A stretch of DNA of 64,000 nt from NCBI GenBank assembly GCA_029204225.1, contig CM055106.1, forward strand, positions 45,481,180-45,545,179, read 5' to 3'. Below are positions 58,642 to 63,995 of the stretch, piece after piece. The translations under genes were made by a program, and so were the position numbers. The stretch's first letter is position 1. Every line of letters begins with the position of its first letter. Below the pieces are notes generated by a model, which made no database searches, had not been told where the DNA came from, and worked only from the letters and a program-made list of their open reading frames with translations. Source of the DNA: Diphasiastrum complanatum. Its lineage: Eukaryota; Streptophyta; Lycopodiopsida; Lycopodiales; Lycopodiaceae.

Positions 58642-61054
58642 CTGGATTGCGATCGCAATATAGATCACATTTCAGAATATTTGACTATGATTTTCTAGAT
58701 CATTGCAATTTTTCTTTTTTGATTGGTTATTTTATTAAGCAAGATACACACTTGTTAATGGCTTATAGCAACAACAACGAATAGCTGGTACCTGGACAAC
58801 ATAGTCACTAGCGTATGTTTTCACTAAGAAAGATCCGCTAGGGTCCACTATGTGTAAGATAGGGGCTGAAGTCTACTTGAGAGTCCCAATTGACTCTAAA
58901 ACCCTCAAATCAAGGGGTTTATTTTATTTTGTTTTTATATGCGTTTCGAAACGCTAGTGCTGGAATGTAGATGTAGTGTAATGTGTTTTGCTACATCTAT
59001 TGATATATTATGTAGTTGTTAAGGAACTTTTGGAATGTGTTTTAGAATGCACTTTGGATATTAGGGTTAGGGTTTTTTGGAATGCACAATTTATAATTTT
59101 TTATATTATTTGAAATTTTTTGGCTAGGAGGTAGCTCAAGGCAATATGTAATAAGGCTATGTCACTCAAGAATAAGGAACGGTCTATAATAAAGTAGAAA
59201 ACTTCACATGTCGACGATGGTGATCAAAATTTGACTTATAAGCAACTACTATTTCCTCTCAAGGTGCTCTTGCTCATATACATGTTCCTATTGCATTCCT
59301 CCTTGATGCCTTTTTTTTTTGCTAATAATGGGTCCTTTTCTACTTTGCCTATATATGACATGGATTGCAGGTCTTATTTACTTAGTGGACATTTGTATTT
59401 TCAGCCATGCAGTGTTTTATTCATGTATAGCCCTACTTTTATTGACTTATTATGTAGAGTGGGGTGCACTATTTTCCCTTCAAAAGTCCCGCCTCTCTTG
59501 ATTGTGGAATCTCATTTTAGTGTTCCTCAATTGAGTATCAGTAGGCCCTATGTACCTTCATTTTTCAGCTATTTTTGCAATCCTTTTAAAAAACCTTGCC
59601 ATCCTGATTGAAAACATCTACTTGTCCTTTCAAATAGCTAAAAAGAGTTCTCGAGTTTTATTCTGCTTAGGTGCACACATAACATGGTAAATAAAAGTTC
59701 AATTTTGGGTTTTGTAACAAAAACTAGTACACAATTTGCTTGCCTAATGACACCTCTACATAACGATTAGGTCTTTTAGTTGTTGTTTTGAACAATCTTA
59801 TGGTATAATTATTCTTTTTTTTTTCCCTTTTCCCTCTTTCTCATTCTTTGCTTCAAATTTGATCATGTAATTTGATTATCTGTTGAAGTCAATGTGTAGA
59901 ACACTTTCATAATCCAATTATTTTCTCCAAAGTATTCATTATTAATCGCTAAGACAACTTATTCCCTCAAATATTTTAACTTGGATAAGCGTTTATTACA
60001 CGACCCTAGGTTGTTTGATTTAGGGTAGAAATCTCTCTCAAATTATTCTCAATCTACATATTGCACGAATAAACTAGTTTTTGCAAAATACCTTCATAAA
60101 CGTTTTACATTATCATGTAATTACCTGGATACATCTTACATATGAGTTTGTTATTATCTGATGTGACCACCCTCATCTATTGTTGTGGTAATTTGCTCTA
60201 AGAGTTGATTTATTGTAGTCATTAGATGCTTATCCAAGGAGTTCAATGCAATTTGTTCATGTTTGAAAGACAAACATAATTTGTAGAATTTCAATTGAGT
60301 CCCACCTCTTTGCTTCACAAATTTTGGCACTTCAACGTTTCATTTATTGGCATGGTATATTCGTATAATGTTGTCTTTTGGTATGCCATGACTAGATGGG
60401 AACCTTATGTATAAGTGCTTGGCTCTAAATCATTTGAAGATATGATGCCTAATATTTGGTGGAATTGCTCCCCTTGTTTAATTAGTTTTAACATTTCTCT
60501 TTTTCCTATAGTAAGGTGATATAAGTCCTTAGATAATCTCCATTATTTTGGATGTACAACACCACTAATTTTTTTTCTCAATTCTCTCATTCTTCGCACC
60601 TTGGGCAATACAAGTGTATTTTTTAGATTGCTTGCTTTAAAACATTTTACACTAGAATGCTTGAGTTTGGTTTCACCACTTTTTCTTAAGTGTGCATAAT
60701 ATGTTGAATTTCGATGATATATTCAGTAACTTAAACATGTAAACATAGTATGAAAGCTAAACTTTTAAGTTAATAGTTTGGTATAGTTCTTATTATAATA
60801 TCTACGTACTATATCATGTTTAGCAAAAATACATCTATATGCAACCATGATTTCCATATGTTTTGCAGGTAGCATTGAATTGGTGTTTATGCAAAGGTGT
60901 TATTCCAATACCAGGTGTGAAGAACATCAATCAAGTCAAAGACAATATTGGTGCACTTGGATGGCGCCTCTCAACTGATGAAATATCTCAACTTGAGTAT
61001 GCAGCTGCTCAATCACCGAAATCAATGGTCCAAAATATTTTTCAAACCAAATAA
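24437..61054 (+). CDS. PLR1: Pyridoxal reductase, chloroplastic (aldo-keto reductase), eight exons
   Basis: Exons: 24437-24601, 34481-34709, 35589-35682, 43701-43824, 47611-47712, 57505-57656, 57766-57859, 60869-61054. They sum to 1,146 bp, coding for 381 residues. Every junction is GT-AG and phases are consistent (0, 1, 2, 0, 0, 2, 0). The product matches the plant pyridoxal reductase family (Arabidopsis At5g53580, 365 residues) along its length. It reduces pyridoxal to pyridoxine with NADPH in the vitamin B6 salvage pathway, in plastids. Residues 1-55 are Ser/Pro/Ala/Leu-rich with one acidic residue before the Trp-Pro-Trp-Asp-Met end, as in a transit peptide. The catalytic tetrad is Asp105, Tyr110 (FDTADSYG), Lys145 ([13 protein letters not shown]) and His180 (GIGQLHWS). 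The NADP-phosphate site is IPIPGVKN (332-339). The C terminus is [13 protein letters not shown]. No stop or frameshift breaks the joined frame; residues 308-315 are unusual. Introns of 9,879, 879, 8,018, 3,786, 9,792, 109 and 3,009 bp hold mostly transposon debris. Confidence 0.9.
24602..25266. other. Start of intron 1, nothing recognised
   Basis: AT-rich intron sequence without a coding frame or repeat that I can name. Confidence 0.5.
25267..26125 (+). pseudogene. Gypsy protease-RT fragment (intron 1)
   Basis: The plus strand reads a late protease segment, [19 protein letters not shown] (25411-25467). After broken sequence comes the start of RT near 25940-26122: ELVPGARPI, then [20 protein letters not shown]. 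The catalytic YxDD block is not reached because the sequence turns into a minus-strand RT of the same superfamily. Several frameshifts are needed. Confidence 0.75.
26136..26930 (-). pseudogene. Gypsy RT-RNase H fragment (intron 1)
   Basis: The minus strand encodes [11 protein letters not shown] (about 26830-26800), then [20 protein letters not shown] and the catalytic [10 protein letters not shown] (26640-26610), YLGHIV, and an RNase H entry [16 protein letters not shown] (about 26290-26230). The RT core is open over 108 codons. It faces the plus-strand gypsy piece on its left, an inverted arrangement that implies two insertions or a rearrangement. Confidence 0.82.
26941..27051 (-). repeat. 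Fragment shared with the internal region of the 36.2-39.2 kb element
   Basis: About 107 bp match 37360-37466 almost base for base; the main difference is a run of eight A instead of three or four. In the other element this stretch is part of the gag-like frame. Here it directly adjoins gypsy RT on one side. With the LTR-like block at 27641-28026 it forms the same LTR, primer site, internal order on the minus strand. Confidence 0.85.
27641..28026 (-). mobile_element. Candidate 5' LTR with tRNA-Met primer site
   Basis: On the plus strand, TGCTCTGATACCA (27628-27640) immediately precedes TGACAAATTCC. On the minus strand this is an LTR ending in ...CA followed by TGGTATCAGAGCA, the initiator tRNA-Met primer site of copia elements. 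The right edge was set at TTTCAACA (28026), giving 386 bp, but that end is uncertain. The LTR differs from the family at 29862, 36235, 38721 and 44564. Confidence 0.5.
28027..28825. other. Unassigned intron 1 sequence
   Basis: No coding frame is recognised. Short near-duplications are visible: a CTTATTTTCTAGAGGTTGCCC-type phrase near 28180 and again near 28230, and a CCTTCATTA-AGACT phrase near 28320 and 28370. Confidence 0.4.
28826..28940. repeat. Degenerate tandem repeat with AAATCTCGTGTAAAA core
   Basis: About two and a half copies of a roughly 53-bp unit (GTGTCGC-T-rich-CCTGACAG-AATCTCGTGTAAAA) occur in tandem. The same core, GAAATCTCGTGTAAAAATG, occurs once in the copia LTR at 3855-3873. 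The surrounding 28.6-29.7 kb looks LTR-like but its ends could not be found. Confidence 0.55.
29862..30294 (-). mobile_element. 5' LTR of family-A copia-type element (copy 1), with primer site
   Basis: The 433-bp block starts TGTAGGAAAT and ends TTTCTAACA. On its left is TGGCTCTGATACCA (29848-29861), the reverse complement of the tRNA-Met primer site TGGTATCAGAGCCA, so the element points to the minus strand. Only a stub of internal sequence remains to the left; on the right it abuts gypsy integrase. The LTR is nearly identical in wording to those at 36235, 38721 and 44564. Confidence 0.88.
30309..31260 (+). pseudogene. Gypsy integrase C-terminal part with chromodomain remnant
   Basis: The plus strand reads the integrase core [16 protein letters not shown] (30309-30356), [16 protein letters not shown], and after frameshifts [20 protein letters not shown] (about 30500). 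[13 protein letters not shown] and [11 protein letters not shown] follow, then the post-core [13 protein letters not shown] and a [14 protein letters not shown] barrel segment to 31115. A chromodomain-like LVAWKELS...WES trace follows near 31150-31200. Frameshifts and stops are common. A sequence starting TGTTGGGATCC at about 31265 may be its LTR. Confidence 0.8.
31265..32029. other. Possible gypsy 3' LTR, unassigned
   Basis: The stretch follows directly after the integrase end and opens with TGTTGGGATCC, as an LTR might. No second copy or clear right end was found. Nothing coding is recognised. Confidence 0.3.
32030..32620 (+). pseudogene. LINE C-terminal zinc-knuckle fragment (TC-tail family)
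   Basis: The plus strand reads [20 protein letters not shown], then [20 protein letters not shown]. This matches the C-terminal CCHC-like region of the minus-strand LINE at 61.9-62.6 kb (EEHFIFRCPVYYEVRGRYH). The first Cys pair is damaged (CRL in place of CQLC). A following FLLxRRRSRA-type stretch and an acidic run match the same LINE. It is 5'-truncated, and no GA/TC tail is seen at the right end. Confidence 0.72.
32859..32898. other. 11-bp perfect hairpin
   Basis: GGGACACATTT (32859-32869) pairs exactly with AAATGTGTCCC (32888-32898), leaving an 18-base loop. Around it are several GGGAAAC and GTTTCCC phrases (32625-32930) that hint at a small inverted-repeat element, but no terminal repeats with a target duplication were found. 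Confidence 0.6.
32930..34480. other. End of intron 1, nothing recognised
   Basis: AT-rich sequence with a poly(T) stretch near 34100 and no coding motif. The open frame at 34264-34539 reads through the exon 2 start in another frame and is not coding. Confidence 0.5.
34481..34709 (+). CDS. PLR1: PLR1 exon 2: Asp and Tyr of the active site
   Basis: It encodes residues 56-131 and one base of codon 132. The exon starts right after GGAAATAG, whose TAG would be an in-frame stop, so a splice acceptor here is required. The pyrimidine tract is weak. It opens [20 protein letters not shown] and contains [14 protein letters not shown] with the catalytic Asp105 and Tyr110. The donor is TTCCAG|GTAATG, phase 1. 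Confidence 0.9.
35589..35682 (+). CDS. PLR1: PLR1 exon 3: catalytic Lys
   Basis: It encodes residues 132 (split) to 163 (split). The acceptor is TTCTGTAG|GA, which completes the Gly codon left by exon 2. It contains [14 protein letters not shown] with catalytic Lys145. The donor is GCATGCAA|GTATGG, phase 2. Confidence 0.9.
36235..36658 (-). mobile_element. 3' LTR, family A (copy 2, trimmed)
   Basis: It starts TGTAGAAAATC right after CTATC and follows the family to CCTATGAG, then breaks off. Compared with the partner LTR it lacks the last 31 bp and the adjacent polypurine tract, so a small deletion removed the junction between internal region and LTR. Confidence 0.88.
36725..37882 (-). pseudogene. 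Copia-like gag N-terminus and decayed downstream frame
   Basis: The minus-strand frame starting at 37882 encodes [20 protein letters not shown], then [10 protein letters not shown] and [15 protein letters not shown]. This is the pattern seen at the N-terminus of copia gag (a DGSNYxxW segment followed by an AWxxL helix). The frame stays open for 232 codons, but the C-terminal half shows no knuckle or protease motif. A second open frame (37153-36725) has no recognised domain. The gene seems to be a vestige carried by a non-autonomous element. Confidence 0.55.
37883..38706 (-). other. Element leader with repeated hairpin modules
   Basis: Modules of the type GGATCTTCAC, AAAATCAGCA, short loop, TGCTGATTTT occur at about 38291-38329 (10-bp perfect stem 38306-38315 with 38320-38329) and again at about 38603-38645. 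A looser version lies near 38502-38540. GGCGCC phrases followed by TCCTGCAA or TCTTGCAA recur at about 38367, 38487 and 38570, with further GGGCGCCC at 38544 and 38678. Confidence 0.7.
38721..39172 (-). mobile_element. 5' LTR, family A (copy 3, complete)
   Basis: The 452-bp LTR runs from TGTAGGAAAT to CTTCTAACA, preceded by the primer site and followed by the CTATC target duplication. It is the complete reference copy of the family in this window. On the minus strand a TATTTATA promoter-like box lies near 38882. Confidence 0.9.
39173..39839. other. Unassigned intron 3 sequence
   Basis: No coding frame or repeat is recognised. Confidence 0.4.
39840..40200 (-). pseudogene. LINE RT N-terminal fragment
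   Basis: The minus-strand frame encodes [20 protein letters not shown] and [20 protein letters not shown] followed by WCTNIIH. This is the segment that opens LINE-type RT domains (a Lys-x-x-Lys-Ala helix, then a Gly-x-Pro-x-x-Trp turn). Catalytic motifs are not reached. A related plus-strand piece lies at 46.9-47.3 kb. Confidence 0.68.
40590..40815 (+). pseudogene. LINE C-terminal fragment (TC-tail family)
   Basis: The plus strand reads [20 protein letters not shown] and then a [11 protein letters not shown] stretch. This corresponds to EEHFIFRCPVYYEVRGRYHC and VTLRSLIAYE of the minus-strand LINE at 62 kb. It is a short, frameshifted piece lying opposite to the RT fragment just to its left. 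Confidence 0.6.
40816..43690. other. Rest of intron 3; decayed coiled-coil-like frame at 41805-42230
   Basis: Mostly unassigned. The minus strand at 42230-41540 reads as decayed coding sequence with helical, charged stretches ([18 protein letters not shown] near 42030, [19 protein letters not shown] near 41570-41520) in more than one frame. That looks like a lost coiled-coil protein or gag, but I do not recognise the family. Nothing is recognised in 42300-43690. Confidence 0.35.
43701..43824 (+). CDS. PLR1: PLR1 exon 4: catalytic His
   Basis: The acceptor is GTACTTGCAG|A, and its first base completes Lys163. It encodes residues 164-204, from [19 protein letters not shown] (catalytic His180) to [14 protein letters not shown]. 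The donor is AAAGAA|GTAAAT, phase 0. Confidence 0.92.
43911..45540 (-). mobile_element. LINE copy 1 with (TC)n 3' tail, interrupted by an LTR
   Basis: On the minus strand the element ends GACATTAATAAAAT followed by a TC run (GA on the plus strand, 43911-43986, with one TT break). The C-terminal reading (44476-44132) has [19 protein letters not shown] and an RR-rich acidic region. To the right of the inserted LTR the RT end is present: [19 protein letters not shown] (about 45500-45440), [16 protein letters not shown] and [20 protein letters not shown] (about 45320-45260). Compared with the copy at 51-52.7 kb, roughly 500 bp between the two halves are missing, and the LTR occupies that place. 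It lies in PLR1 intron 4, antisense to the gene. Confidence 0.78.
44564..44993 (-). mobile_element. 3' LTR of family A (copy 4) with polypurine tract
   Basis: LTR 44564-44983 (420 bp) runs TGTAGGAATTC to TTTCTAACA. The next bases on the plus strand, CCCTCCTTAA, read TTAAGGAGGG on the minus strand, a polypurine tract in the right place for a 3' LTR. Beyond it LINE sequence resumes, so no internal region or second LTR remains. Confidence 0.85.
45541..46399. other. Unassigned intron 4 sequence
   Basis: No coding frame or repeat is recognised. Confidence 0.4.
46400..46640 (-). pseudogene. Ty1/copia protease-downstream fragment
   Basis: The minus strand reads [20 protein letters not shown], then [18 protein letters not shown], the stretch between copia protease and gag-pre-integrase. 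It resembles the pieces at 0.2 kb and 14.3 kb. It is short and isolated in intron 4. Confidence 0.72.
46925..47290 (+). pseudogene. LINE RT N-terminal fragment
   Basis: The plus strand reads [20 protein letters not shown] and then [20 protein letters not shown], a stop, CTNIIYAIL, and RPKNYRTIMI after a shift. These are the first RT blocks of LINE elements (Gly-Phe-Pro turn, and R/KPxNYRPI). It is related to the minus-strand fragment at 39.8-40.2 kb. Confidence 0.7.
47611..47712 (+). CDS. PLR1: PLR1 exon 5
   Basis: It encodes residues 205-238: [20 protein letters not shown] and onward to GVPLISAQ. The GVSNYG strand is typical of the aldo-keto reductase barrel. The acceptor is TTGTATTAG|GG and the donor GCACAG|GTATGT, phase 0 at both ends. 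Confidence 0.92.
47713..48690. other. Start of intron 5, nothing recognised
   Basis: AT-rich intron sequence without recognised coding motifs. Confidence 0.45.
48700..49062 (+). pseudogene. FCP1-like (NLI-interacting factor type) phosphatase fragment
   Basis: The plus strand reads [20 protein letters not shown], then [13 protein letters not shown] and [17 protein letters not shown] (48877-48927). DDSP followed by Asn-Pro and Asn-Ala-Ile-x-Pro is the late motif of the FCP1 homology domain, a haloacid dehalogenase fold that dephosphorylates serine in proteins such as the RNA polymerase II tail. After a frameshift near 48990 it continues as [19 protein letters not shown], matching the usual VQEYVxxxxFGQ end of the domain. 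The early DxDxT catalytic motif is not in this stretch, so it is a fragment. It is not a retroelement gene, and it lies within PLR1 intron 5. It could be a captured or retrocopied piece of a host gene. Confidence 0.6.
49304..49345. other. Palindromic GGAACG island
   Basis: GTACGTTC-CA-GAACGTAC (49304-49321) is a perfect inverted repeat. Fifteen bases on, GGAACGTTCC (49336-49345) is a perfect 10-bp palindrome. Between them are repeated GGAACGGACGGAACG units. The TTCnnGAA and GAAnnTTC spacings resemble heat-shock elements, but a role is not shown. Confidence 0.8.
49346..50399. other. Unassigned intron 5 sequence
   Basis: No coding frame or repeat is recognised. Confidence 0.4.
50400..50620 (-). 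pseudogene. LINE copy 2a: C-terminal scrap
   Basis: The minus strand reads [20 protein letters not shown], then LRRDICQ and [18 protein letters not shown]. It matches LRSLIAYEDSRCATLMIREM and [14 protein letters not shown] of the 62-kb copy. The rightmost base touches the GA run that is the 3' tail of the next copy. Confidence 0.72.
50621..51173 (-). mobile_element. LINE copy 2b: 3' end with (TC)n tail
   Basis: A GA run of about 90 bp (50621-50710) is followed by the family 3' end AGCTTTATTAATGTCTTTTC (plus strand). Then comes the 3' UTR and a C-terminal acidic stretch (minus-strand DDDEDEDT-like reading near 51120). The sequence breaks off at TCGTCTGG where the next GA tail begins. It is strongly 5'-truncated. 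Confidence 0.82.
51174..52666 (-). mobile_element. LINE copy 3: RT end, zinc knuckle and (TC)n tail
   Basis: The GA run 51174-51225 is its 3' tail, followed by a diverged 3' end (TTTATTAATGTCTACC on the plus strand). The minus-strand C-terminal knuckle is [20 protein letters not shown] (51862-51800). Further right are WVLSHxSEPL-like sequence, then [20 protein letters not shown] and [18 protein letters not shown] (52460-52290). [20 protein letters not shown] follows near 52660, where the copy ends against a gypsy LTR. It is 5'-truncated, and several frameshifts are present. Confidence 0.8.
52667..53144 (-). mobile_element. 3' LTR of a minus-strand gypsy element
   Basis: The 478-bp block runs TGTAATGACC to GGCCGTAACA. 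The next bases, TTCTTCCTCCCTT, read AAGGGAGGAAGAA on the minus strand, a polypurine tract. A chromodomain frame follows on the same strand, as expected at the 3' end of a chromovirus-type gypsy element. The LTR's outer edge lies against the LINE at 52666. Confidence 0.78.
53145..53530 (-). pseudogene. Gypsy integrase C-terminus with chromodomain
   Basis: The minus strand reads [20 protein letters not shown] followed by VKVESL (53300-53200). This is the chromodomain pattern of a YLxRWK strand and an aromatic/Trp before Glu-x-x-x-Leu, which in chromoviruses binds modified histone tails and guides insertion. Further upstream (53523-53341) another open frame ([19 protein letters not shown]) is not recognised. 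The remaining pol is absent or too decayed to read. Confidence 0.65.
53531..53847. other. Unassigned AT-rich sequence
   Basis: Possibly decayed interior of the gypsy element to the left. No motif is recognised. Confidence 0.4.
53848..54247. repeat. Tandem duplication of a 200-bp unit
   Basis: The stretch 53848-54047 is repeated at 54048-54247 with an exact 200-base offset throughout and no indels. About eight to ten substitutions are seen by eye, most of them near the unit ends. A typical shared segment is GGACTCAATAA followed by ATACTGGAGTAAAGAG. The sequence is non-coding and AT-rich. Confidence 0.95.
54248..55434. other. Unassigned intron 5 sequence
   Basis: AT-rich with no recognised domain. 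The 74-codon minus frame at 54859-55083 has no known motif. Confidence 0.4.
55435..55995. mobile_element. Possible solo LTR
   Basis: The block begins TGTTATGTACCC and ends CCCACAACA, giving short inverted ends TGTT...AACA. It is more GC-rich than its surroundings and contains a TATATAG box (about 55655) in a promoter-like context. The 5-bp flanks do not match, and no primer site or polypurine tract is evident, so this is tentative. Confidence 0.3.
55996..57504. other. End of intron 5, nothing recognised
   Basis: AT-rich intron sequence without recognised coding motifs or repeats. Confidence 0.45.
57505..57656 (+). CDS. PLR1: PLR1 exon 6
   Basis: It encodes residues 239-288 and two bases of Arg289: [20 protein letters not shown], then [15 protein letters not shown] and [19 protein letters not shown] is a strong family signature. 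The acceptor is TATTTTAG|GT and the donor CCTCG|GTTAGT, phase 2. Confidence 0.92.
57766..57859 (+). CDS. PLR1: PLR1 exon 7
   Basis: The intron before it is only 109 bp. The acceptor is ATTGTGCAG|T, and its first base completes Arg289. It encodes residues 290-320: [18 protein letters not shown], then the odd GLTSRRRR, then KTMSQ. The donor is TCACAG|GTATTT, phase 0. The flanks match the family closely, and only the Arg-rich segment departs from it. Confidence 0.88.
58573..58637. repeat. (AT)n microsatellite
   Basis: This is a pure AT run of about 65 bp in PLR1 intron 7. Confidence 0.97.
58638..60868. other. Rest of intron 7, nothing recognised
   Basis: AT-rich intron sequence. The open frame at 59231-59611 is low in complexity, has no domain and is probably chance. 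Confidence 0.45.
60869..61054 (+). CDS. PLR1: PLR1 exon 8: cofactor site and C terminus
   Basis: The acceptor is TGTTTTGCAG|GT. It encodes residues 321-381: [19 protein letters not shown], then [20 protein letters not shown] and the C terminus [13 protein letters not shown], with stop TAA at 61052-61054. An AATAAA overlaps the stop codon (61050-61055). The true polyadenylation signal is probably further down. Confidence 0.93.
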   Translation, partial: VALNWCLCKGVIPIPGVKNINQVKDNIGALGWRLSTDEISQLEYAAAQSPKSMVQNIFQTK

Positions 61055-61716
61055 AGTCTAGAATGTCTTACTATATCTTTCGTAGAATTATTTGGTTATG
61101 TAAAGATTAGATTATTTATTCAAAAGTGGAAGTGTTTTTGTTGTTGTTGTTGGATCATTTGAGTTTTGAATAATCAAATCTCTTGGCTGTACTTTGTATC
61201 AAAAGCCAATGGAAAGCAATGACTAGAAAGTAAGGTTCCATTAGAATAAGGTTTCAAGCCTTAAAATATAACATTGATTTTGTCATGCATGTCCAAACTA
61301 CGAGAGATTGTGGCTTACAAGGCATATATATGGAAAACGTTATGTAATGAAAGATAGTTTTGAACCATCAATGTCATAGTTTTAGTAATGTGAACAAGCA
61401 ATTGCAATGAGGAGACTAATGATCCCATATTTTTCCTATCTTTATCATACATATTTATCAATCGAATTTTTTTTTCTTGAAAGGTAAATGCAAGATTGGA
61501 TTCTTTGTTTTGCATTTGCACTCCTATGCCATTGGAAATCTCAAAAAAGGATGCTCACATAGGTATGGCTTGTGACAAATAGTGGGTGGTGTTGGTGTCA
61601 CTACTTTTTGAGAAGGTCCATCTTCAATCCCCCACCACCTTTGAGGTGGAAATGGGGGGGGGGGCGCTATGCCATTGAATACATTACAAGATTAGGAAGG
61701 ATTGATGAGGATAATG
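61055..61716. other. PLR1 3' flank
   Basis: This should contain the 3' UTR and polyadenylation region of PLR1. The only exact AATAAA noted overlaps the stop codon; AAT-rich variants occur near 61170. An 11-G run (61654-61664) lies just before the LINE tail. Confidence 0.4.
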
Positions 61717-61942
61717 GGAGAGAGAGAGAGAGAAAGAAAGAAAGAAAGAAAGCTTTATTAATGTCTTTTCCATCAAAAGGCATATAAGACTAGTAAATTT
61801 ACATGTCAAGTATGTGGTAATCATAGGAGCGTATGAAACGTCTCCAAAACAGTAACAAAAGTAGCAATCTAGAGCTAAAGCTATAAACTGAAATAGATGT
61901 GATGCTATTAGAAACATGTGGGAGCATGTATACTGCTAACAG

Positions 61943-62569
61943 TCATGAGTGAGATATGATGCTATCATCTAGTCCTGTCCTGCTGGTGCTGATGATATAG
62001 AAGGATGTAATACGGCCTGTGGCATGAAGGGCCACTGGTGGTCTCTGACGTCGTCTGAGAGGATGAAGAGGTCTCCTCGTGATAGGTCGAGTAGCTCGTG
62101 CTGCAACATGGGTATGTGTGGGACGCTGTCTCTGGTCTCTGTGGGCAAGTAGGTCATCATCATCATCGTCACTGTCATCAAAACGTCCTCTCCTCCTGGA
62201 GAAGAAAGAAGTGATCTGAGGCTGAGAAACCTGACTCGGCTGGGCTGTCTGATACAAATCCTGTCGTAGTATAAACATCTCTCGTATCATGAGTGTCGCG
62301 CATCGGGAATCCTCATAAGCTATGAGCGATCGTAAGGTGACAGGTGTGTCTCGGAACAAACAGTGGTATCTCCCTCTGACCTCGTAATATACCGGACACC
62401 TAAAGATAAAGTGCTCCTCTGACTCCACCTCCTCTAAAGAGCATAACTGGCAAATCCGCTCCTCTCTCGGGGTACCCTGGAATCTACCAGTCTCAATAGC
62501 CAACTGATGTGATGATACACGGAGCTGTCCCAATGTAAATCTGAGGCAATGTGATAGTCTCGAGTCCAA
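61943..62569 (-). pseudogene. LINE C-terminal zinc-knuckle region
   Basis: A continuous 208-codon minus-strand frame reads FTLGQLRVSSHQLAIETGRF, then CQLCSLEEVESEEHFIFRCP, a C-x2-C...H-x4-C knuckle typical of the end of many plant LINE ORF2 proteins. YYEVRGRYHCLFRD and an Asp run with RR-rich basic tail follow. It is the best copy of this region and the reference for the fragments at 32.0, 40.6, 44.1, 50.4 and 51.5 kb. Confidence 0.75.
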
Positions 62570-62637
62570 ATAATGCGGTAAGACCGGGACCCCTGCTATG
62601 TCAAGCTCAATAAAATGAGTCCAGTAGTAGCCGGGTT

Positions 62638-63995
62638 TTACCCCAAGCTGTCGCCCCCAAGTACGGTCGAGATATGCCCGATATAAGATGCGCTTGATAT
62701 ACTGATGAGTACCTGAGGGGGGCTCTGTAATGGAGATACCAAATGACTCAAGGAGGAAATGGGATGCCTGCTTTTATGGGGTTTAGATGGAAAAGCAAGG
62801 GAAGCAGCGGTATGAAGAGAAGTGCTAAGAAAGGCAGCTTGAGTCTCGACTGTACTATCGCGAGGGAAGGAATGGAGCAATGAGGTTAGGAACTCCTGGT
62901 AAACTGGTGTAAAGAGAGAACTGAATGTATACTTGGGTGCCCGTGTAAGCAGGGGGTGTGAGGATGGCTGGGGAGGTGGAAGCCGGCCGATAGCGAAGGA
63001 GAGAAAGGAATGATCAGAGAGAGTGGTGGGAGATATATGAAAATCAGATATGAGAGGTATGGAAGATGGTGATCCCATGAGATAATCCACAACACTATGT
63101 CCACCACTGTGAGGGTGACAAGTATAACTGCCAGATTTTGGCCAACAAGTTAGGCCATTGTAAATGGCTAACTCATGGGCCTCTCCAAACTGCAATAAAT
63201 GCTCATCGTAAGGGGTAGTAGGTCCCAAGCTGTCCTCTGAAATCTTGGTAACTCCCATATCATCGCTGTCAAGGGGCATGAACGCAGAGCTGGTCGGTGA
63301 TGTCATAGAACTCTGACTGTCATGAAGAGGTTCGGGCATTAAAATCTCCAGTGAGGAGAATATGCCCCCGCTTTGCGAATCTGATAATATCAGGCAATAA
63401 ATCAAGGTAGGGTGAACCTGTGCCCTCAGCAAACGACGAAGACTCTGGAGGAAATTAACAGGCCGCCACAAAGAGGGTCCCTGTCCAACCCAATATCCTG
63501 CCCAGAAATATGAATCCATATATACCGTGCATGCTCGTCGTGTCTGATGAACTCAATGCTCGGATGAAGAGACTCTCTGTATAAACATGCAACACCTCCG
63601 GATCCACGACCGCTAGCTGATCTAGTCTCAAGTCTGTACACGGAATCCCATCCGTATCCTGGAAAAATAGGTATTCCTCTCTCCTGACTCTCATGAGTAT
63701 CCATAAAGAGCAGCAAATCCCTGTCAGTGATGAAATCGATCAAGTCGCCAGCAATGGAGGATGAGTGTAAACCATCACAGTTCCATACTCCAATCCGGAG
63801 ATGGTGTGGGTGGGGCCCCGGGGCACTCCCAAACCCGGGGACCCCAAATCTCTAGCACTGGGAGCTGCTAGGTGCGCTGTCAAGAAAACGCACTCGTCCA
63901 TCTCGGTAAATGACTCGTCTGCCAGACTCACGGGCTGCCTGAAAGGCCTTATGCCTCTCCTCTACCTGGATATATGTGAGTCGTCGTCCATGTAG
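62638..63995 (-). pseudogene. LINE APE-type endonuclease
   Basis: Read from the right: a VWNCDGLHSS start near 63780, LIDFITDRDLLLFMDTHES (about 63745-63690), GYGWDSVYRLE, GSGGVACLYRESL and RYIWIHISG (about 63510). After a frameshift come TGDFNARTSS (about 63345-63320), HSVVDYLMGSP (about 63090) and the late LSDHSFLSFAIG (about 63020-62990). GDFN and SDH are signature segments of exonuclease-endonuclease-phosphatase nucleases that nick target DNA for LINE insertion. The frame then runs on to 62638 without RT motifs. At least one frameshift breaks it. Confidence 0.78.

Noticed and set aside
59231-59611. 126-codon plus-strand frame in intron 7
   Set aside because: It is hydrophobic, low in complexity and AT-driven, with no recognised domain. 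It lies in an intron and is likely chance.
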